Made by a program: the position numbers and the translations under genes
Notes under the pieces: model-generated
Told to the model about the DNA's origin: nothing
The model's database searches: none
The model's input: the letters and a program-made list of their open reading frames with translations, nothing else
NCBI GenBank assembly: GCA_964576515.1
Contig: CAZNUW010000004.1
Span: 124,001 to 188,000 of the forward strand
Direction: 5' to 3'
Length of the DNA stretch: 64,000 bases
Source of the DNA: SHVO01 sp964576515
GTDB lineage: Bacteria > Pseudomonadota > Alphaproteobacteria > Rhodospirillales > Rhodospirillaceae
Part shown: positions 33,009-42,523 of the stretch, in pieces
Position numbering within the stretch: position 1 is the first letter of the stretch
How the letters are laid out: each line of letters begins with the position of its first letter

Positions 33009-34724
33009 ATGGCTCAAGCCCAAGCGGCGATGAAGGAAGATTTTGCCGCCCTTCTCGATGAATCCTTCAAGAAAAGCGCAAGCATTGAAGGCAGCGTGCT
33101 CAAAGGCAGCGTTGTGCGCATCGACGACGATTTCGTGCTCGTCGACGTCGGCCTGAAATCCGAAGGCCGCATCCCTCTCAAAGAATTCGCCCGTGGCGGC
33201 CGCGACATTGAATTGTCGGCCGGTGATCGCATCGACGTTTACGTCGAGCGTTACGAAGACCGCGACGGCCTCATCATGCTCAGCCGCGACAAGGCGCGCC
33301 GCGAAGAAGCGTGGAACGTGCTCGAGGAGCAGTACACGAAGAACACCCGCGTCGAAGGCATCATCTTCGGCCGCGTCAAAGGCGGCTTCACGGTCGACCT
33401 CAACGGCGCTGTGGCGTTCCTGCCGGGCAGCCAGGTGGACATCCGCCCGGTGCGCGACATCACCCCGCTGATGGGCGCTCCGCAGAACTTCCAGATCCTG
33501 AAAATGGATCGCGCCCGCGGCAACATCGTTGTCTCGCGCCGCGCCGTGATGGAAGAGACCCGCGCGCACGAGCGTTCGAAGCTGATGGAAGACCTGAAGG
33601 AAGGTCAGATCCTCGACGGCGTCGTGAAGAACATCACCGACTACGGCGCGTTCGTCGATCTCGGCGGCGTCGACGGCCTGTTGCACGTCACCGACATCTC
33701 GTGGAAGCGCGTGAACCATCCGTCGGAAGCGCTCTCGGTCGGCCAGCAGCTCAAGGTGCAGGTCATCCGCTTCAACCCGGAAACCCAGCGCATCTCGCTC
33801 GGCATGAAGCAGCTCGAAGCCGATCCGTGGGAAGGCGTCGCCGCCAAGTACCCGGTCGGGGCGAAGTTCACCGGCCGCGTCACCAACATCACCGACTACG
33901 GCGCGTTTGTTGAACTCGAAGCCGGCGTCGAAGGTCTGGTGCACGTCTCCGAAATGAGCTGGACCAAGAAGAACATCCACCCAGGCAAGATCGTCTCCAC
34001 CTCGCAGGAAGTGGAAGTGATGGTGCTGGACGTGGATCAGGAAAAGCGCCGCATCTCCCTCGGCCTCAAGCAGTGCCTGAACAATCCTTGGATCGCGTTC
34101 AAGGACAAATATCCGGTCGGCGCGCAGGTCGAAGGCGAAGTCAAGAACATCACCGAATTCGGTCTGTTCGTTGGCCTCGACGGCGAAATCGACGGCATGG
34201 TCCATCTGTCGGACATCTCGTACGCCGCCGAAGGCGAAGCCGCCCTCAAGGAATTCACCAAGGGCCAGATCGTCAAGGCGAAGGTGCTGGACGTCGACGT
34301 CGAGAAGGAGCGCATCTCGCTCGGCATCAAGCAGCTCGGTGAAGATCCGTATGCGGCCGCCGCCGGCGACCTCAAGAAGGGTCAGATCGTGACCTGCGTC
34401 GTGAAGTCGATCACCGACAACGGCATCGAAGTCACCGTGAACGACAACCTTCAGGGTTTCATCAAGCGCAACGAACTCGCGAAGGAACGTTCCGAACAGC
34501 GTCCCGACCGCTTCGCCGTCGGCGAAAAGGTCGACGCGCGCATCATCATGATCGATTCGAAGAGCCACAAGCTCACGCTGTCGATCAAGGCGCGCGAAGT
34601 GGAAGAAGAAAAGCAGGCGATGGCCGAATTCGGTTCGGCCGACTCGGGTGCGTCGCTCGGCGACATCCTGGGCGCCGCGCTCAAGAAAAAGCAGGAAAGC
34701 GCGAAGAAGGACGACGAGGCTTAA
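33009..34724 (+). CDS. rpsA: 30S ribosomal protein S1
   Basis: A 571-residue protein with six S1/OB-fold repeats. The repeats from the third on show the usual VKNITDYGAFVDL / GLLHVTDISW / RISLGMKQL pattern, with the last ending at LTLSIKAREVEEE. S1 carries mRNA to the 30S subunit. Length agrees with alphaproteobacterial S1 (about 565-570). AAAGGA lies upstream of ATG 33009. Codon usage (GGC, AAG, GAA) looks like that of a highly expressed gene. A terminator follows. Confidence 0.98.
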   Translation: MAQAQAAMKEDFAALLDESFKKSASIEGSVLKGSVVRIDDDFVLVDVGLKSEGRIPLKEFARGGRDIELSAGDRIDVYVERYEDRDGLIMLSRDKARREEAWNVLEEQYTKNTRVEGIIFGRVKGGFTVDLNGAVAFLPGSQVDIRPVRDITPLMGAPQNFQILKMDRARGNIVVSRRAVMEETRAHERSKLMEDLKEGQILDGVVKNITDYGAFVDLGGVDGLLHVTDISWKRVNHPSEALSVGQQLKVQVIRFNPETQRISLGMKQLEADPWEGVAAKYPVGAKFTGRVTNITDYGAFVELEAGVEGLVHVSEMSWTKKNIHPGKIVSTSQEVEVMVLDVDQEKRRISLGLKQCLNNPWIAFKDKYPVGAQVEGEVKNITEFGLFVGLDGEIDGMVHLSDISYAAEGEAALKEFTKGQIVKAKVLDVDVEKERISLGIKQLGEDPYAAAAGDLKKGQIVTCVVKSITDNGIEVTVNDNLQGFIKRNELAKERSEQRPDRFAVGEKVDARIIMIDSKSHKLTLSIKAREVEEEKQAMAEFGSADSGASLGDILGAALKKKQESAKKDDEA

Positions 34725-34792
34725 GAATCGTCCTCCTGCCGTCACAGGAGGCGTTTTAGGAGCGTCGTTTTCGTTCGCGTCCCTTACGAGAG

Positions 34793-34823
34793 GCCCGCCA
34801 GCCACCGCTGGCGGGCTTTTCTC
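34793..34823 (+). terminator. Rho-independent terminator after rpsA
   Basis: A perfect 10-bp stem GCCCGCCAGC/GCTGGCGGGC with loop CACC, followed by TTTTCTCT. It lies 69 bases after the stop. Confidence 0.92.
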
Positions 34824-34830
34824 TGCCCCT

Positions 34831-34884
34831 TTAATTATCTCAGAGATAATTTTCGCCGGGCTAAATTATCTCTGAGATAATTAA
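34831..34884. repeat. 22-bp perfect inverted repeat made of two palindromes
   Basis: Two copies of the 19-mer palindrome first seen at 32236 lie here head to head (34833-34851 and 34864-34882). With flanks they make a perfect inverted repeat: 34831-34852 and 34863-34884, separated by TCGCCGGGCT. The centre-to-centre distance is 31 bp, three helical turns. It lies after the rpsA terminator and 130 bp before ihfB. Alternatives are a two-site operator for ihfB or a small mobile palindrome. Confidence 0.75.
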
Positions 34885-35013
34885 ATATGGCGTCAGCGCC
34901 TTGGCACGCCCCTCGAAAATGCGTGTATTTTGAGTGGCTTATCCTTGACTTCGGCGCGGGCCTTCCTCATCCTTCCCCTCCTGGGATACCCACATCGGGG
35001 GCCGGAGAGCCGC

Positions 35014-35292
35014 ATGACCAAATCCGAACTCATCGCTCAGATCGCGTCGCGCAACCCGCATTTGTACCAACGCGATGTCGAGCGCATCGTCACGTCGATT
35101 TTCGATGAAATCTCAAAGGCTTTGGGCCGCGGCGACCGTGTCGAGCTGCGCGGCTTCGGCGCCTTCTCGGTCAAGCACCGCGACTCGCGGGTCGGACGCA
35201 ATCCCCGTACGGGCGCGTCCGTGTCGGTGGCCGAAAAGGCTGTGCCCTACTTCAAGACGGGCAAGCAGCTGCGCGACATGCTGAACGTCTGA
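35014..35292 (+). CDS. ihfB: Integration host factor beta subunit
   Basis: A 92-residue HU/IHF-family DNA-bending protein. It starts with MTKSELIAQIAS, has ERIVTSIFDEISKALGRGDRVELRGFG, the arm RVGRNPRTGASV with the DNA-intercalating proline, and the C-terminal YFKTGKQLRDMLN. The sequence of the arm and its place after rpsA mark it as IhfB rather than HU. The start at 35014 (CCGGAGAG upstream) matches the family; the frame runs further upstream but without homology. Confidence 0.96.
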   Translation: MTKSELIAQIASRNPHLYQRDVERIVTSIFDEISKALGRGDRVELRGFGAFSVKHRDSRVGRNPRTGASVSVAEKAVPYFKTGKQLRDMLNV

Positions 35293-35329
35293 CGCGGTCC
35301 GGCCGCGTCTCCCGCCGTCCGCGCCGCAG

Positions 35330-35671
35330 TTGCGTACCCTCAACACCTTCCTGGCGATTCTTGTCGCCGTCGTGGTGGTCCTCTTCGCCATTTCCAACCG
35401 CATGCCCGTGGTGGTGGAAATCTGGCCGTTCCCCTATCAGCTCCAGCTGAGCCTCTATGCGGTCATCCTGCTCGCGGTGTTCGTCGGGTTCGTGGCCGGA
35501 ATGACGACCGCGTGGCTGTCCGGCGGGAAACGCCGCCGCGAGACGCGCGCCTTGCGTAAGGAGAACCGCGATCTCCAGGCGAGCCTCGCCCGCGCGACCC
35601 ATATGCAAGGCCAGGCGCAAGGCCAGGCCGCCAAAGACGCGGACGCTAAGGAATTGCCGCCGCGTCTGTGA
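35330..35671 (+). CDS. LapA-domain membrane protein (DUF1049)
   Basis: A 113-residue protein with two membrane helices (residues 5-22 and 40-63), the conserved NRMPVVVEIWPFPYQLQLSLY link between them, and a cytoplasmic charged coiled-coil tail with RRRETRALRKENRDLQ. Genes of this type follow ihfB in many alphaproteobacteria. The role may be in envelope organisation or LPS assembly, as for LapA in Escherichia coli. The start is a TTG, since no ATG precedes the first helix. Confidence 0.82.
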   Translation: MRTLNTFLAILVAVVVVLFAISNRMPVVVEIWPFPYQLQLSLYAVILLAVFVGFVAGMTTAWLSGGKRRRETRALRKENRDLQASLARATHMQGQAQGQAAKDADAKELPPRL

Positions 35672-35702
35672 TACAACCCCGTCCGCATCCGCACGGAGTG
35701 AC

Positions 35703-36446
35703 ATGACCACAAAGTCCCGCAATCCAATCTTCTGCGCCGTCGACACGACCGAGATCGCGGCCGCGACCAGCCTTGCCGCCCAGGTGGGCGATTGCGTCGG
35801 CGGTCTCAAGCTCGGCCTCGAGTTCTTCAGCGCCAACGGGACCAAGGGCGTCCAGCAGGTCCAGAAAGCGTCCGGTCTGCCCATCTTCCTGGACCTCAAG
35901 TTCCACGATATCCCGAACACGGTGGCGGGCGCCGTGCGCGCGGCCTGCCAACTGGGGATCTCGGTCCTGACCATCCACGCCTCCGGCGGTCGCGCCATGA
36001 TGGAAGCCGCGGCCAAAGCCGCGACCGACGCCGCGCACGAATTTCCGAAGCCGCGCCCGATCATCATCGGCGTCACGGTATTGACCAGTATGGATGACGC
36101 CGACCTCGCGGCCACGGGTGTGGGAAGTCCGGTCGGCGATCAGGTGCGCCGTCTTGCCGCGCTCGCCAAGGAGTCCGGGCTCGACGGCATCGTCTGCTCA
36201 CCCCTGGAGGTCGAGATGCTGCGGGCGGACCTGGGGCCCGGTTTCAAGCTGGTCACGCCCGGCGTGCGCCCGGTGTGGTCCGCGGCCAACGACCAGAAGC
36301 GGTTCATGAGCCCGGTCGACGCCTTGAAGGCCGGCGCCGATTACCTCGTCATCGGCCGTCCGATCACAGCGGCGGCCGACCCGGCGGCCGCGGCGACGCG
36401 CATCGCCGCCGAGATCGCGCCGCTCATCGCGTCTCCGGCCGCCTGA
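35703..36446 (+). CDS. pyrF: Orotidine 5'-phosphate decarboxylase
   Basis: A 247-residue TIM-barrel enzyme converting OMP to UMP, the last step of de novo pyrimidine synthesis. The catalytic motif FLDLKFHDIPNTV is present, with GLKLGLEFF before it and the phosphate-binding VTPGVRP and DYLVIGRPIT near the end. Type I OMPDC of about 230-250 residues. Only 31 bases after the LapA-like gene and 24 before trpF, so all are likely co-transcribed. Confidence 0.96.
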   Translation: MTTKSRNPIFCAVDTTEIAAATSLAAQVGDCVGGLKLGLEFFSANGTKGVQQVQKASGLPIFLDLKFHDIPNTVAGAVRAACQLGISVLTIHASGGRAMMEAAAKAATDAAHEFPKPRPIIIGVTVLTSMDDADLAATGVGSPVGDQVRRLAALAKESGLDGIVCSPLEVEMLRADLGPGFKLVTPGVRPVWSAANDQKRFMSPVDALKAGADYLVIGRPITAAADPAAAATRIAAEIAPLIASPAA

Positions 36447-36470
36447 CCCCCACATCCTGAAACGCCTCCG

Positions 36471-37124
36471 ATGAAATTCAGCGTCAAGATCTGCGGCCTG
36501 ACGGACATCCGCAGCGTCGACGCCGCCGCGGATGGCGGCGCGGCGTTCGCGGGTTTCGTGTTCTATCGGCGCTCGCCGCGTTTCGTGAACGCGGAGAAGG
36601 CCGCGCATCTTGTGCGCAAGCTGCCGCGCCAGGTGAAAAGCGTGGGCCTCTTCGTCAACCCAACCGACGCGGAACTGGAGACGGTGCTGGCGCACGCGCG
36701 CCTGGACATGATCCAGCTCCACGGCGCCGAAACGCCTGCGCGGATCGATCGGATCCGGCTCTTGTCGGGTCTGGGCGTCATCAAGGCGGTGGGTGTCTCA
36801 GGTGCGCGCGATATCCTCGCGGCCAAGGTCTATGAGGACCACGCCGACTGGCTCCTGTTCGATGCGAAGCCGCCGAAGGACGCAACCCGGCCGGGCGGCA
36901 ACGCGCTCGCGTTCGATTGGACGCTGCTCAAGACGTACACCGGAAAAACGCCGTGGATGCTGGCGGGCGGCCTGACGCGGGCGAACGTCGCGGTGGCCAT
37001 CAAGACCGCCGGGGCGCGCGCGGTCGACGTCTCCTCAGGCGTCGAGACCGCGCCGGGGGTGAAAAGTCCCTCTAAAATCAGGGCCTTCCTGAAGACCGCC
37101 GTGGCCATCGGCCGGCGGACCTAA
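36471..37124 (+). CDS. trpF: Phosphoribosylanthranilate isomerase
   Basis: A 217-residue TIM barrel for the third step of tryptophan synthesis. Motifs: KICGLTD at the start with the catalytic Cys, AGFVFYRRSPRFV, MIQLHGAE, LLFDAKPP with the catalytic Asp, WMLAGGLTRANV and VDVSSGVETAPGVKSPSKI at the phosphate site. It is separated from trpB by 86 bp that contain a hairpin. Confidence 0.96.
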   Translation: MKFSVKICGLTDIRSVDAAADGGAAFAGFVFYRRSPRFVNAEKAAHLVRKLPRQVKSVGLFVNPTDAELETVLAHARLDMIQLHGAETPARIDRIRLLSGLGVIKAVGVSGARDILAAKVYEDHADWLLFDAKPPKDATRPGGNALAFDWTLLKTYTGKTPWMLAGGLTRANVAVAIKTAGARAVDVSSGVETAPGVKSPSKIRAFLKTAVAIGRRT

Positions 37125-37162
37125 GACTTTATTCAACGGGCGGTTTGAGGGTATAAAACGCC

Positions 37163-37187
37163 CGCCCCGCAGGCTTCCTGCGGGGCG
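37163..37187 (+). terminator. Hairpin between trpF and trpB
   Basis: A perfect 11-bp stem CGCCCCGCAGG/CCTGCGGGGCG with loop CTT, 24 bases before the trpB start. The tail AGTTATTT is only partly T-rich. It could be a weak terminator, an attenuator, or a translation-modulating structure for trpBA. I see no Trp-rich leader peptide. Confidence 0.5.
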
Positions 37188-37210
37188 AGTTATTTCGACG
37201 GATCAGATCT

Positions 37211-38421
<1,211 letters not shown>

Positions 38422-38425
<4 letters not shown>

Positions 38426-39255
38426 GCGCGGCCGACCGTATCGCCGCGCGGTTCGCGCAACTGAAAAAGAAGAAGCGTCCCGGGCTGGTGACGTTCATCA
38501 CCGCCAACGATCCCACGCCTGAGGTGTTCCGCGAGATTCTCGAGGGCTTGCCGTCCGTCGGCGCGGACCTGATCGAGATCGGCATCCCGTTCTCCGATCC
38601 GATGGCCGACGGCGTTTCCATTCAGCTCGCGAGCCAGCGCGCGCTCAAGCATCACACACGCCTCAAGGACGTGCTCGCGGCCGTGAAAACCTTCCGCGAG
38701 ACCGAGATCGATACGCCCGTCATCCTGATGGGCTACTACAATCCGATCTATCACTACGGCCCGCAGGAATTCGCGCAGGACGCCGCCGCCGCCGGCGTCG
38801 ACGGCGTGATCGTCGTCGACCTGCCGCCGGAAGAAGCGGACGAACTGACCGTGCATCTGCGCGCGAACGCGATGCACATGATCTTCCTGACGGCGCCGAC
38901 ATCTTCGGACCAGCGTCTGCCGGTGATCCTGCGGCAGGCGTCGGGCTTCGTTTACCATGTGGCGGTGACAGGCGTGACAGGAACCGCCTCGGCCGACGCG
39001 GACGCCGTGAAGGACGCGGTCGCGCGACTGCGCCGGCATACCGAGATTCCCGTGGCCGTCGGCTTCGGCATCCGCACGCCCGAGCAGGCCCGCGCCATCG
39101 GCGCGCACTGCGACGCCGCGGTGGTGGGCTCGGCCATCGTCGACGTCATCGCCAAGGGCATCGGCGCTGACGGTAAGCCCGATCGCCAGCTTTCGGTGAA
39201 AGTGCTCGAATTCGTCAAAAGCCTCGTCACCGGCGTCCACGGCGCCTGGCCATGA
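38422..39255 (+). CDS. trpA: Tryptophan synthase alpha subunit
   Basis: A 277-residue TIM barrel that cleaves indole-3-glycerol phosphate. Catalytic Glu lies in DLIEIGIPFSDPMADG and catalytic Asp in GVDGVIVVDLPPEE. VTGVTGTASA and GFGIRTPEQA are the phosphate-site loops. GTG start within the trpB stop. Confidence 0.97.
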
Positions 39256-39320
39256 TGCGGGGCCCTGACGCTCTCCACGATTTTCTGTTAGACTAGCGGC
39301 TTCCGCTTAAGGACATCCTC

Positions 39321-40337
39321 ATGAACTGGTTGACGAATTTCGTTCGGCCGAAAATCCAGAAGTTCCGGAACAAGAAGGGCAGCGCGGCCGCCGCCGTCAA
39401 GGAAGTCCCGGACAACCTGTGGCTCCAGTGCACCAAGTGCAACGAGATGATGTTCCACAGGGAGCTGGAGAAGAACCTCCGCGTCTGCACGCATTGCGGC
39501 CATCACCTGCGCATGCCGGTACGCGACCGCCTGCGCATGCTGTTCGACAACAGCACATGGACGGAGATCGAGCTGCAGCCGGTGGCCGTCGATCCCCTCA
39601 AGTTCAAGGACCGTAAACGTTACGCGGACCGCCTGAAGGATGCTCAGGCCAAAACCGGCCTGAAGGACGCGGTCGTTGTCGGTCACGGCGCCATGGGCGG
39701 CCTCGGCGTCGTCATCGCGGCATTTGAATTCGATTTCATGGGCGGTTCGATGGGCGCCGCGGTGGGCGAGGCGATCGTCTCGGCCGCCGAACTCGCCGTC
39801 CTGCAGGAAGCGCCGTTGATCGTGATCCCGTCCTCGGGCGGCGCGCGCATGCAGGAAGGAATCCTGTCCCTGATGCAAATGGCGCGCACAACGGTCGCCG
39901 TGAACAAGGTGCGCGAGAAGGGCCTGCCCTATATCGTCATCCTGACCGACCCGACGACGGGCGGCGTCACCGCGTCCTTCGCCATGCTGGGCGACATCGC
40001 GGTGGCCGAACCCGGCGCGATCATCGGTTTCGCCGGCGCGCGGGTCATCGAACAGACGATCCGCGAGAAGCTGCCGGTTGGCTTCCAGCGCTCCGAATAC
40101 CTGATGGAGCACGGGATGGTGGATATGGTGGTGCCGCGTCACGAACTGCGGGCGCAGCTTGTTCAGCTCATCGGCCTCCTGCTCCACACGAACCCGGCCG
40201 CCGACGTGGTGAATCTGCCGGCCGGCGCGCGCCGCCGCAAACGCCGCGGGTCCGATGACGCGAGCAGCTTTACGCCGCCCGATCCCACGGTGCCCGACGC
40301 GGATCTCTACGATTCGGATATTCCCGCGGACAAGTAA
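39321..40337 (+). CDS. accD: Acetyl-CoA carboxylase carboxyltransferase subunit beta
   Basis: A 338-residue subunit with the N-terminal zinc ribbon C37-x2-C40...C56-x2-C59 and a crotonase-type carboxyltransferase domain (MGGSMGAAVGEAI, SSGGARMQEGILSLMQMA, TDPTTGGVTASFAMLGD, GFAGARVIEQTI). With AccA it transfers carboxyl to acetyl-CoA for fatty-acid synthesis. The C-terminal 35 residues are basic then acidic and low complexity, as in alphaproteobacterial AccD. Confidence 0.97.
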   Translation: MNWLTNFVRPKIQKFRNKKGSAAAAVKEVPDNLWLQCTKCNEMMFHRELEKNLRVCTHCGHHLRMPVRDRLRMLFDNSTWTEIELQPVAVDPLKFKDRKRYADRLKDAQAKTGLKDAVVVGHGAMGGLGVVIAAFEFDFMGGSMGAAVGEAIVSAAELAVLQEAPLIVIPSSGGARMQEGILSLMQMARTTVAVNKVREKGLPYIVILTDPTTGGVTASFAMLGDIAVAEPGAIIGFAGARVIEQTIREKLPVGFQRSEYLMEHGMVDMVVPRHELRAQLVQLIGLLLHTNPAADVVNLPAGARRRKRRGSDDASSFTPPDPTVPDADLYDSDIPADK

Positions 40338-40347
40338 CCGGGGCGCC

Positions 40348-41649
40348 ATGCCGATGGACGCCGCTTCCCAGGTCGACGCCGTTCTCGAACGGCTGACGCA
40401 CCTGTATCCGAAGCTGATCGACCTCTCGCTCGATCGTATGCACCGCCTGCTGGCCGACCTGGGCCATCCGGAAACGAAACTGCCGCCGGTGATTCACGTC
40501 GCGGGCACCAACGGCAAGGGCTCGACGGTCGCGACCATGCGCGCGGTCCTGGAAGCCGCGGGCTATAAGGCGCATGTCTATACGTCGCCGCATCTCGTGC
40601 GATTCGCCGAGCGCATCAGGCTCGCGGGCGACCTGATCGACGAGACGCTGCTTCTGGCGTTGCTGGAAAACGTCGAGCAGGCGAACGCCGGGAAACCCAT
40701 CACCTTCTTCGAAGTGACCACCGCCGTCGCCTTCATGGCTTTCGCGCGCGTACCCGCCGACGTGACGTTGCTTGAGGTGGGGCTGGGCGGTCGTTACGAC
40801 GCGACCAACGTTGTCGCCAATCCGCTTGTCACCGTGCTCAGCTCCATCTCGATGGACCATATGCAGTATCTGGGCGACACGCTCGCGGCCATCGCCGGGG
40901 AAAAGGCGGCGATCATGAAGGCCGGCGCGCCCTGCGTGAGCGTGGCGCAGTCCCCTGAAGCGCTCGCGGTCATCGAACAGGCTGCCTGCGCCGTCGGCGC
41001 GCCTTTGAAACTGCAGGGCCGGGACTGGCGCGTGTCCAACCCGCGCGAAGGGTCATTAGTGTTTGAGGGCGAGGGGACCGGCTGGTCGGGACCGTCGCCG
41101 TCGCTGCCCGGCCGCCATCAGTTCGACAATGCCGGTCTCGCGCTGGCCGCGCTCGAGCAGTCGGGTTTGCCGATCCCGACCTTCGCGGTCAGGAGCGGTC
41201 TTCGCAACATCGAATGGCCCGCGCGCGCGCAACGTCTCACGGACGGCCCGCTTTCGCGTCATCTGCCGGTCGGGTGGGAGCTTTGGCTGGACGGGGGACA
41301 CAACGAGGGTGCGGGCAAGGTGATTGCCGATCTGATCGACGCCGCATGGAGCGATGCGCCGCTGCATATCGTCTGCGGGATGCTGACGACGAAGGCCGCG
41401 GTCGATTATCTGGGTCACTTGAGCGCGCGCGCCACGAGCTTCACGGCGGTCCCCATCGCAAACCCCATGGCCTTCGCGCCGGATGACCTTGCGGCGGCCG
41501 CGCGCGCCGCGGGTTTTGATGCGCCCGACATCGCGGACTCGCCCGATCAGGCCTTGCGCGCGATTATCGCGGGCGGGAAACGCCGCGCGCGCGTCCTCAT
41601 CTGCGGGTCGCTTTATCTGGCCGGCGAGGTTCTGAAGGACAATCGTTAG
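40348..41649 (+). CDS. folC: Bifunctional dihydrofolate/folylpolyglutamate synthase
   Basis: A 433-residue Mur-ligase-like enzyme adding glutamate to dihydropteroate and folates. P-loop HVAGTNGKGST (residues 50-60), VYTSPHLVRFAERIRL, TFFEVTTAVAF, LEVGLGGRYDATNV and SSISMDHMQYLG are all family motifs. ATG 40348 is 10 bases after the accD stop. Its last 4 bases overlap the convergent TSUP gene. Confidence 0.95.
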   Translation: MPMDAASQVDAVLERLTHLYPKLIDLSLDRMHRLLADLGHPETKLPPVIHVAGTNGKGSTVATMRAVLEAAGYKAHVYTSPHLVRFAERIRLAGDLIDETLLLALLENVEQANAGKPITFFEVTTAVAFMAFARVPADVTLLEVGLGGRYDATNVVANPLVTVLSSISMDHMQYLGDTLAAIAGEKAAIMKAGAPCVSVAQSPEALAVIEQAACAVGAPLKLQGRDWRVSNPREGSLVFEGEGTGWSGPSPSLPGRHQFDNAGLALAALEQSGLPIPTFAVRSGLRNIEWPARAQRLTDGPLSRHLPVGWELWLDGGHNEGAGKVIADLIDAAWSDAPLHIVCGMLTTKAAVDYLGHLSARATSFTAVPIANPMAFAPDDLAAAARAAGFDAPDIADSPDQALRAIIAGGKRRARVLICGSLYLAGEVLKDNR

Positions 41650-42392
41650 AGGCGGATAAAAAACGCGATCGTCACGGCGCTGCTGATGACGATGATCGCG
41701 GTCCGCAGGTAGATCGGCTTCAACCGCCGGCCATAGTGCGCGCCGAAATAACCACCGACGATGGCGAAGACCATCATCAGAAGGGTTTGTTTCCACACCA
41801 CATTGCCGGTCGCGACGAAAACGAAAACGGAAATGCCGTTGATGAATCCGGCGAGCGTCGCCTTCATGGCGTTCATCGCGTTCAGGTTCGACAGGCCGAA
41901 CAGGCTGTAGACCGCGAGCATCACGATCCCCATCGCGCCGCCGAAGTAGCCGCCGTAGATGCCCACCAGGAACTGGAGGAAAAGCAGCGCGGCCGGACCA
42001 ATCTGATAGCGTTCGCGCAGCTTCGGGATGAATGTCGGACCGAAGGCGAAAACGAGCGTCGCGGCCAGCAGGAGCCACGGCACGAGCGCATCAAAGGTCG
42101 TTTCCGGCGTGACGACCAACAAAACCGCCCCGATGACCCCGCCGACAAGGCTCACCGCGACCATGGATTTCAGCGAGAGATTCTCGACGCTTTGATAGTC
42201 GTGCCGGTAAGCCCAGGCGCTGGCGAAGGAGGCCGGGACGAGCGCGACCGCATTCGAGGCGTTGGCGACCACGGACGGGACGCCTGTGAACACCAGCGCG
42301 GGGAAGGTGATGAATGTCCCTCCACCCGCGATCGCGTTCATCACGCCCGCGAGAAAAGCCGCGCCCGCCAGAAGGAGGTAGTTGGGATCCAT
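41646..42392 (-). CDS. TSUP-family (TauE/SafE) membrane permease
   Basis: A 248-residue permease with seven or eight helices and the two internal repeats of the TSUP family (AGVMNAIAGGGTFITFPAL near the start; LVGIYGGYFGGAMGIVMLA in the middle). Family members move sulfite, sulfonates or other organic anions. ATG 42392 (MDPNYLLLAG) starts one residue string before helix 1. The upstream in-frame extension is not conserved-looking. Substrate unknown. Confidence 0.88.
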   Translation of the reverse strand: MDPNYLLLAGAAFLAGVMNAIAGGGTFITFPALVFTGVPSVVANASNAVALVPASFASAWAYRHDYQSVENLSLKSMVAVSLVGGVIGAVLLVVTPETTFDALVPWLLLAATLVFAFGPTFIPKLRERYQIGPAALLFLQFLVGIYGGYFGGAMGIVMLAVYSLFGLSNLNAMNAMKATLAGFINGISVFVFVATGNVVWKQTLLMMVFAIVGGYFGAHYGRRLKPIYLRTAIIVISSAVTIAFFIRL

Positions 42393-42431
42393 GGGCCCTG
42401 GTACGTCAAAATCCGCCACCCCGCAAATTCT

Positions 42432-42459
42432 TTGACTGCCTGGGGGATTTATTGACAAT
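42432..42459 (+). promoter_or_regulatory. Possible promoter for the MHS transporter pair
   Basis: TTGACT at 42432-42437 and GACAAT at 42454-42459 with a 16-base spacer, in an AT-rich patch 65 bases before the first transporter start. It matches consensus at 5/6 and 4/6 positions. Confidence 0.35.
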
Positions 42460-42523
42460 GACCTCGCGGCCCAAGGGTCTCAGCGCGACCCGAGGAGGAC
42501 GAGGCCGCAAAGGGGAGCGAATA

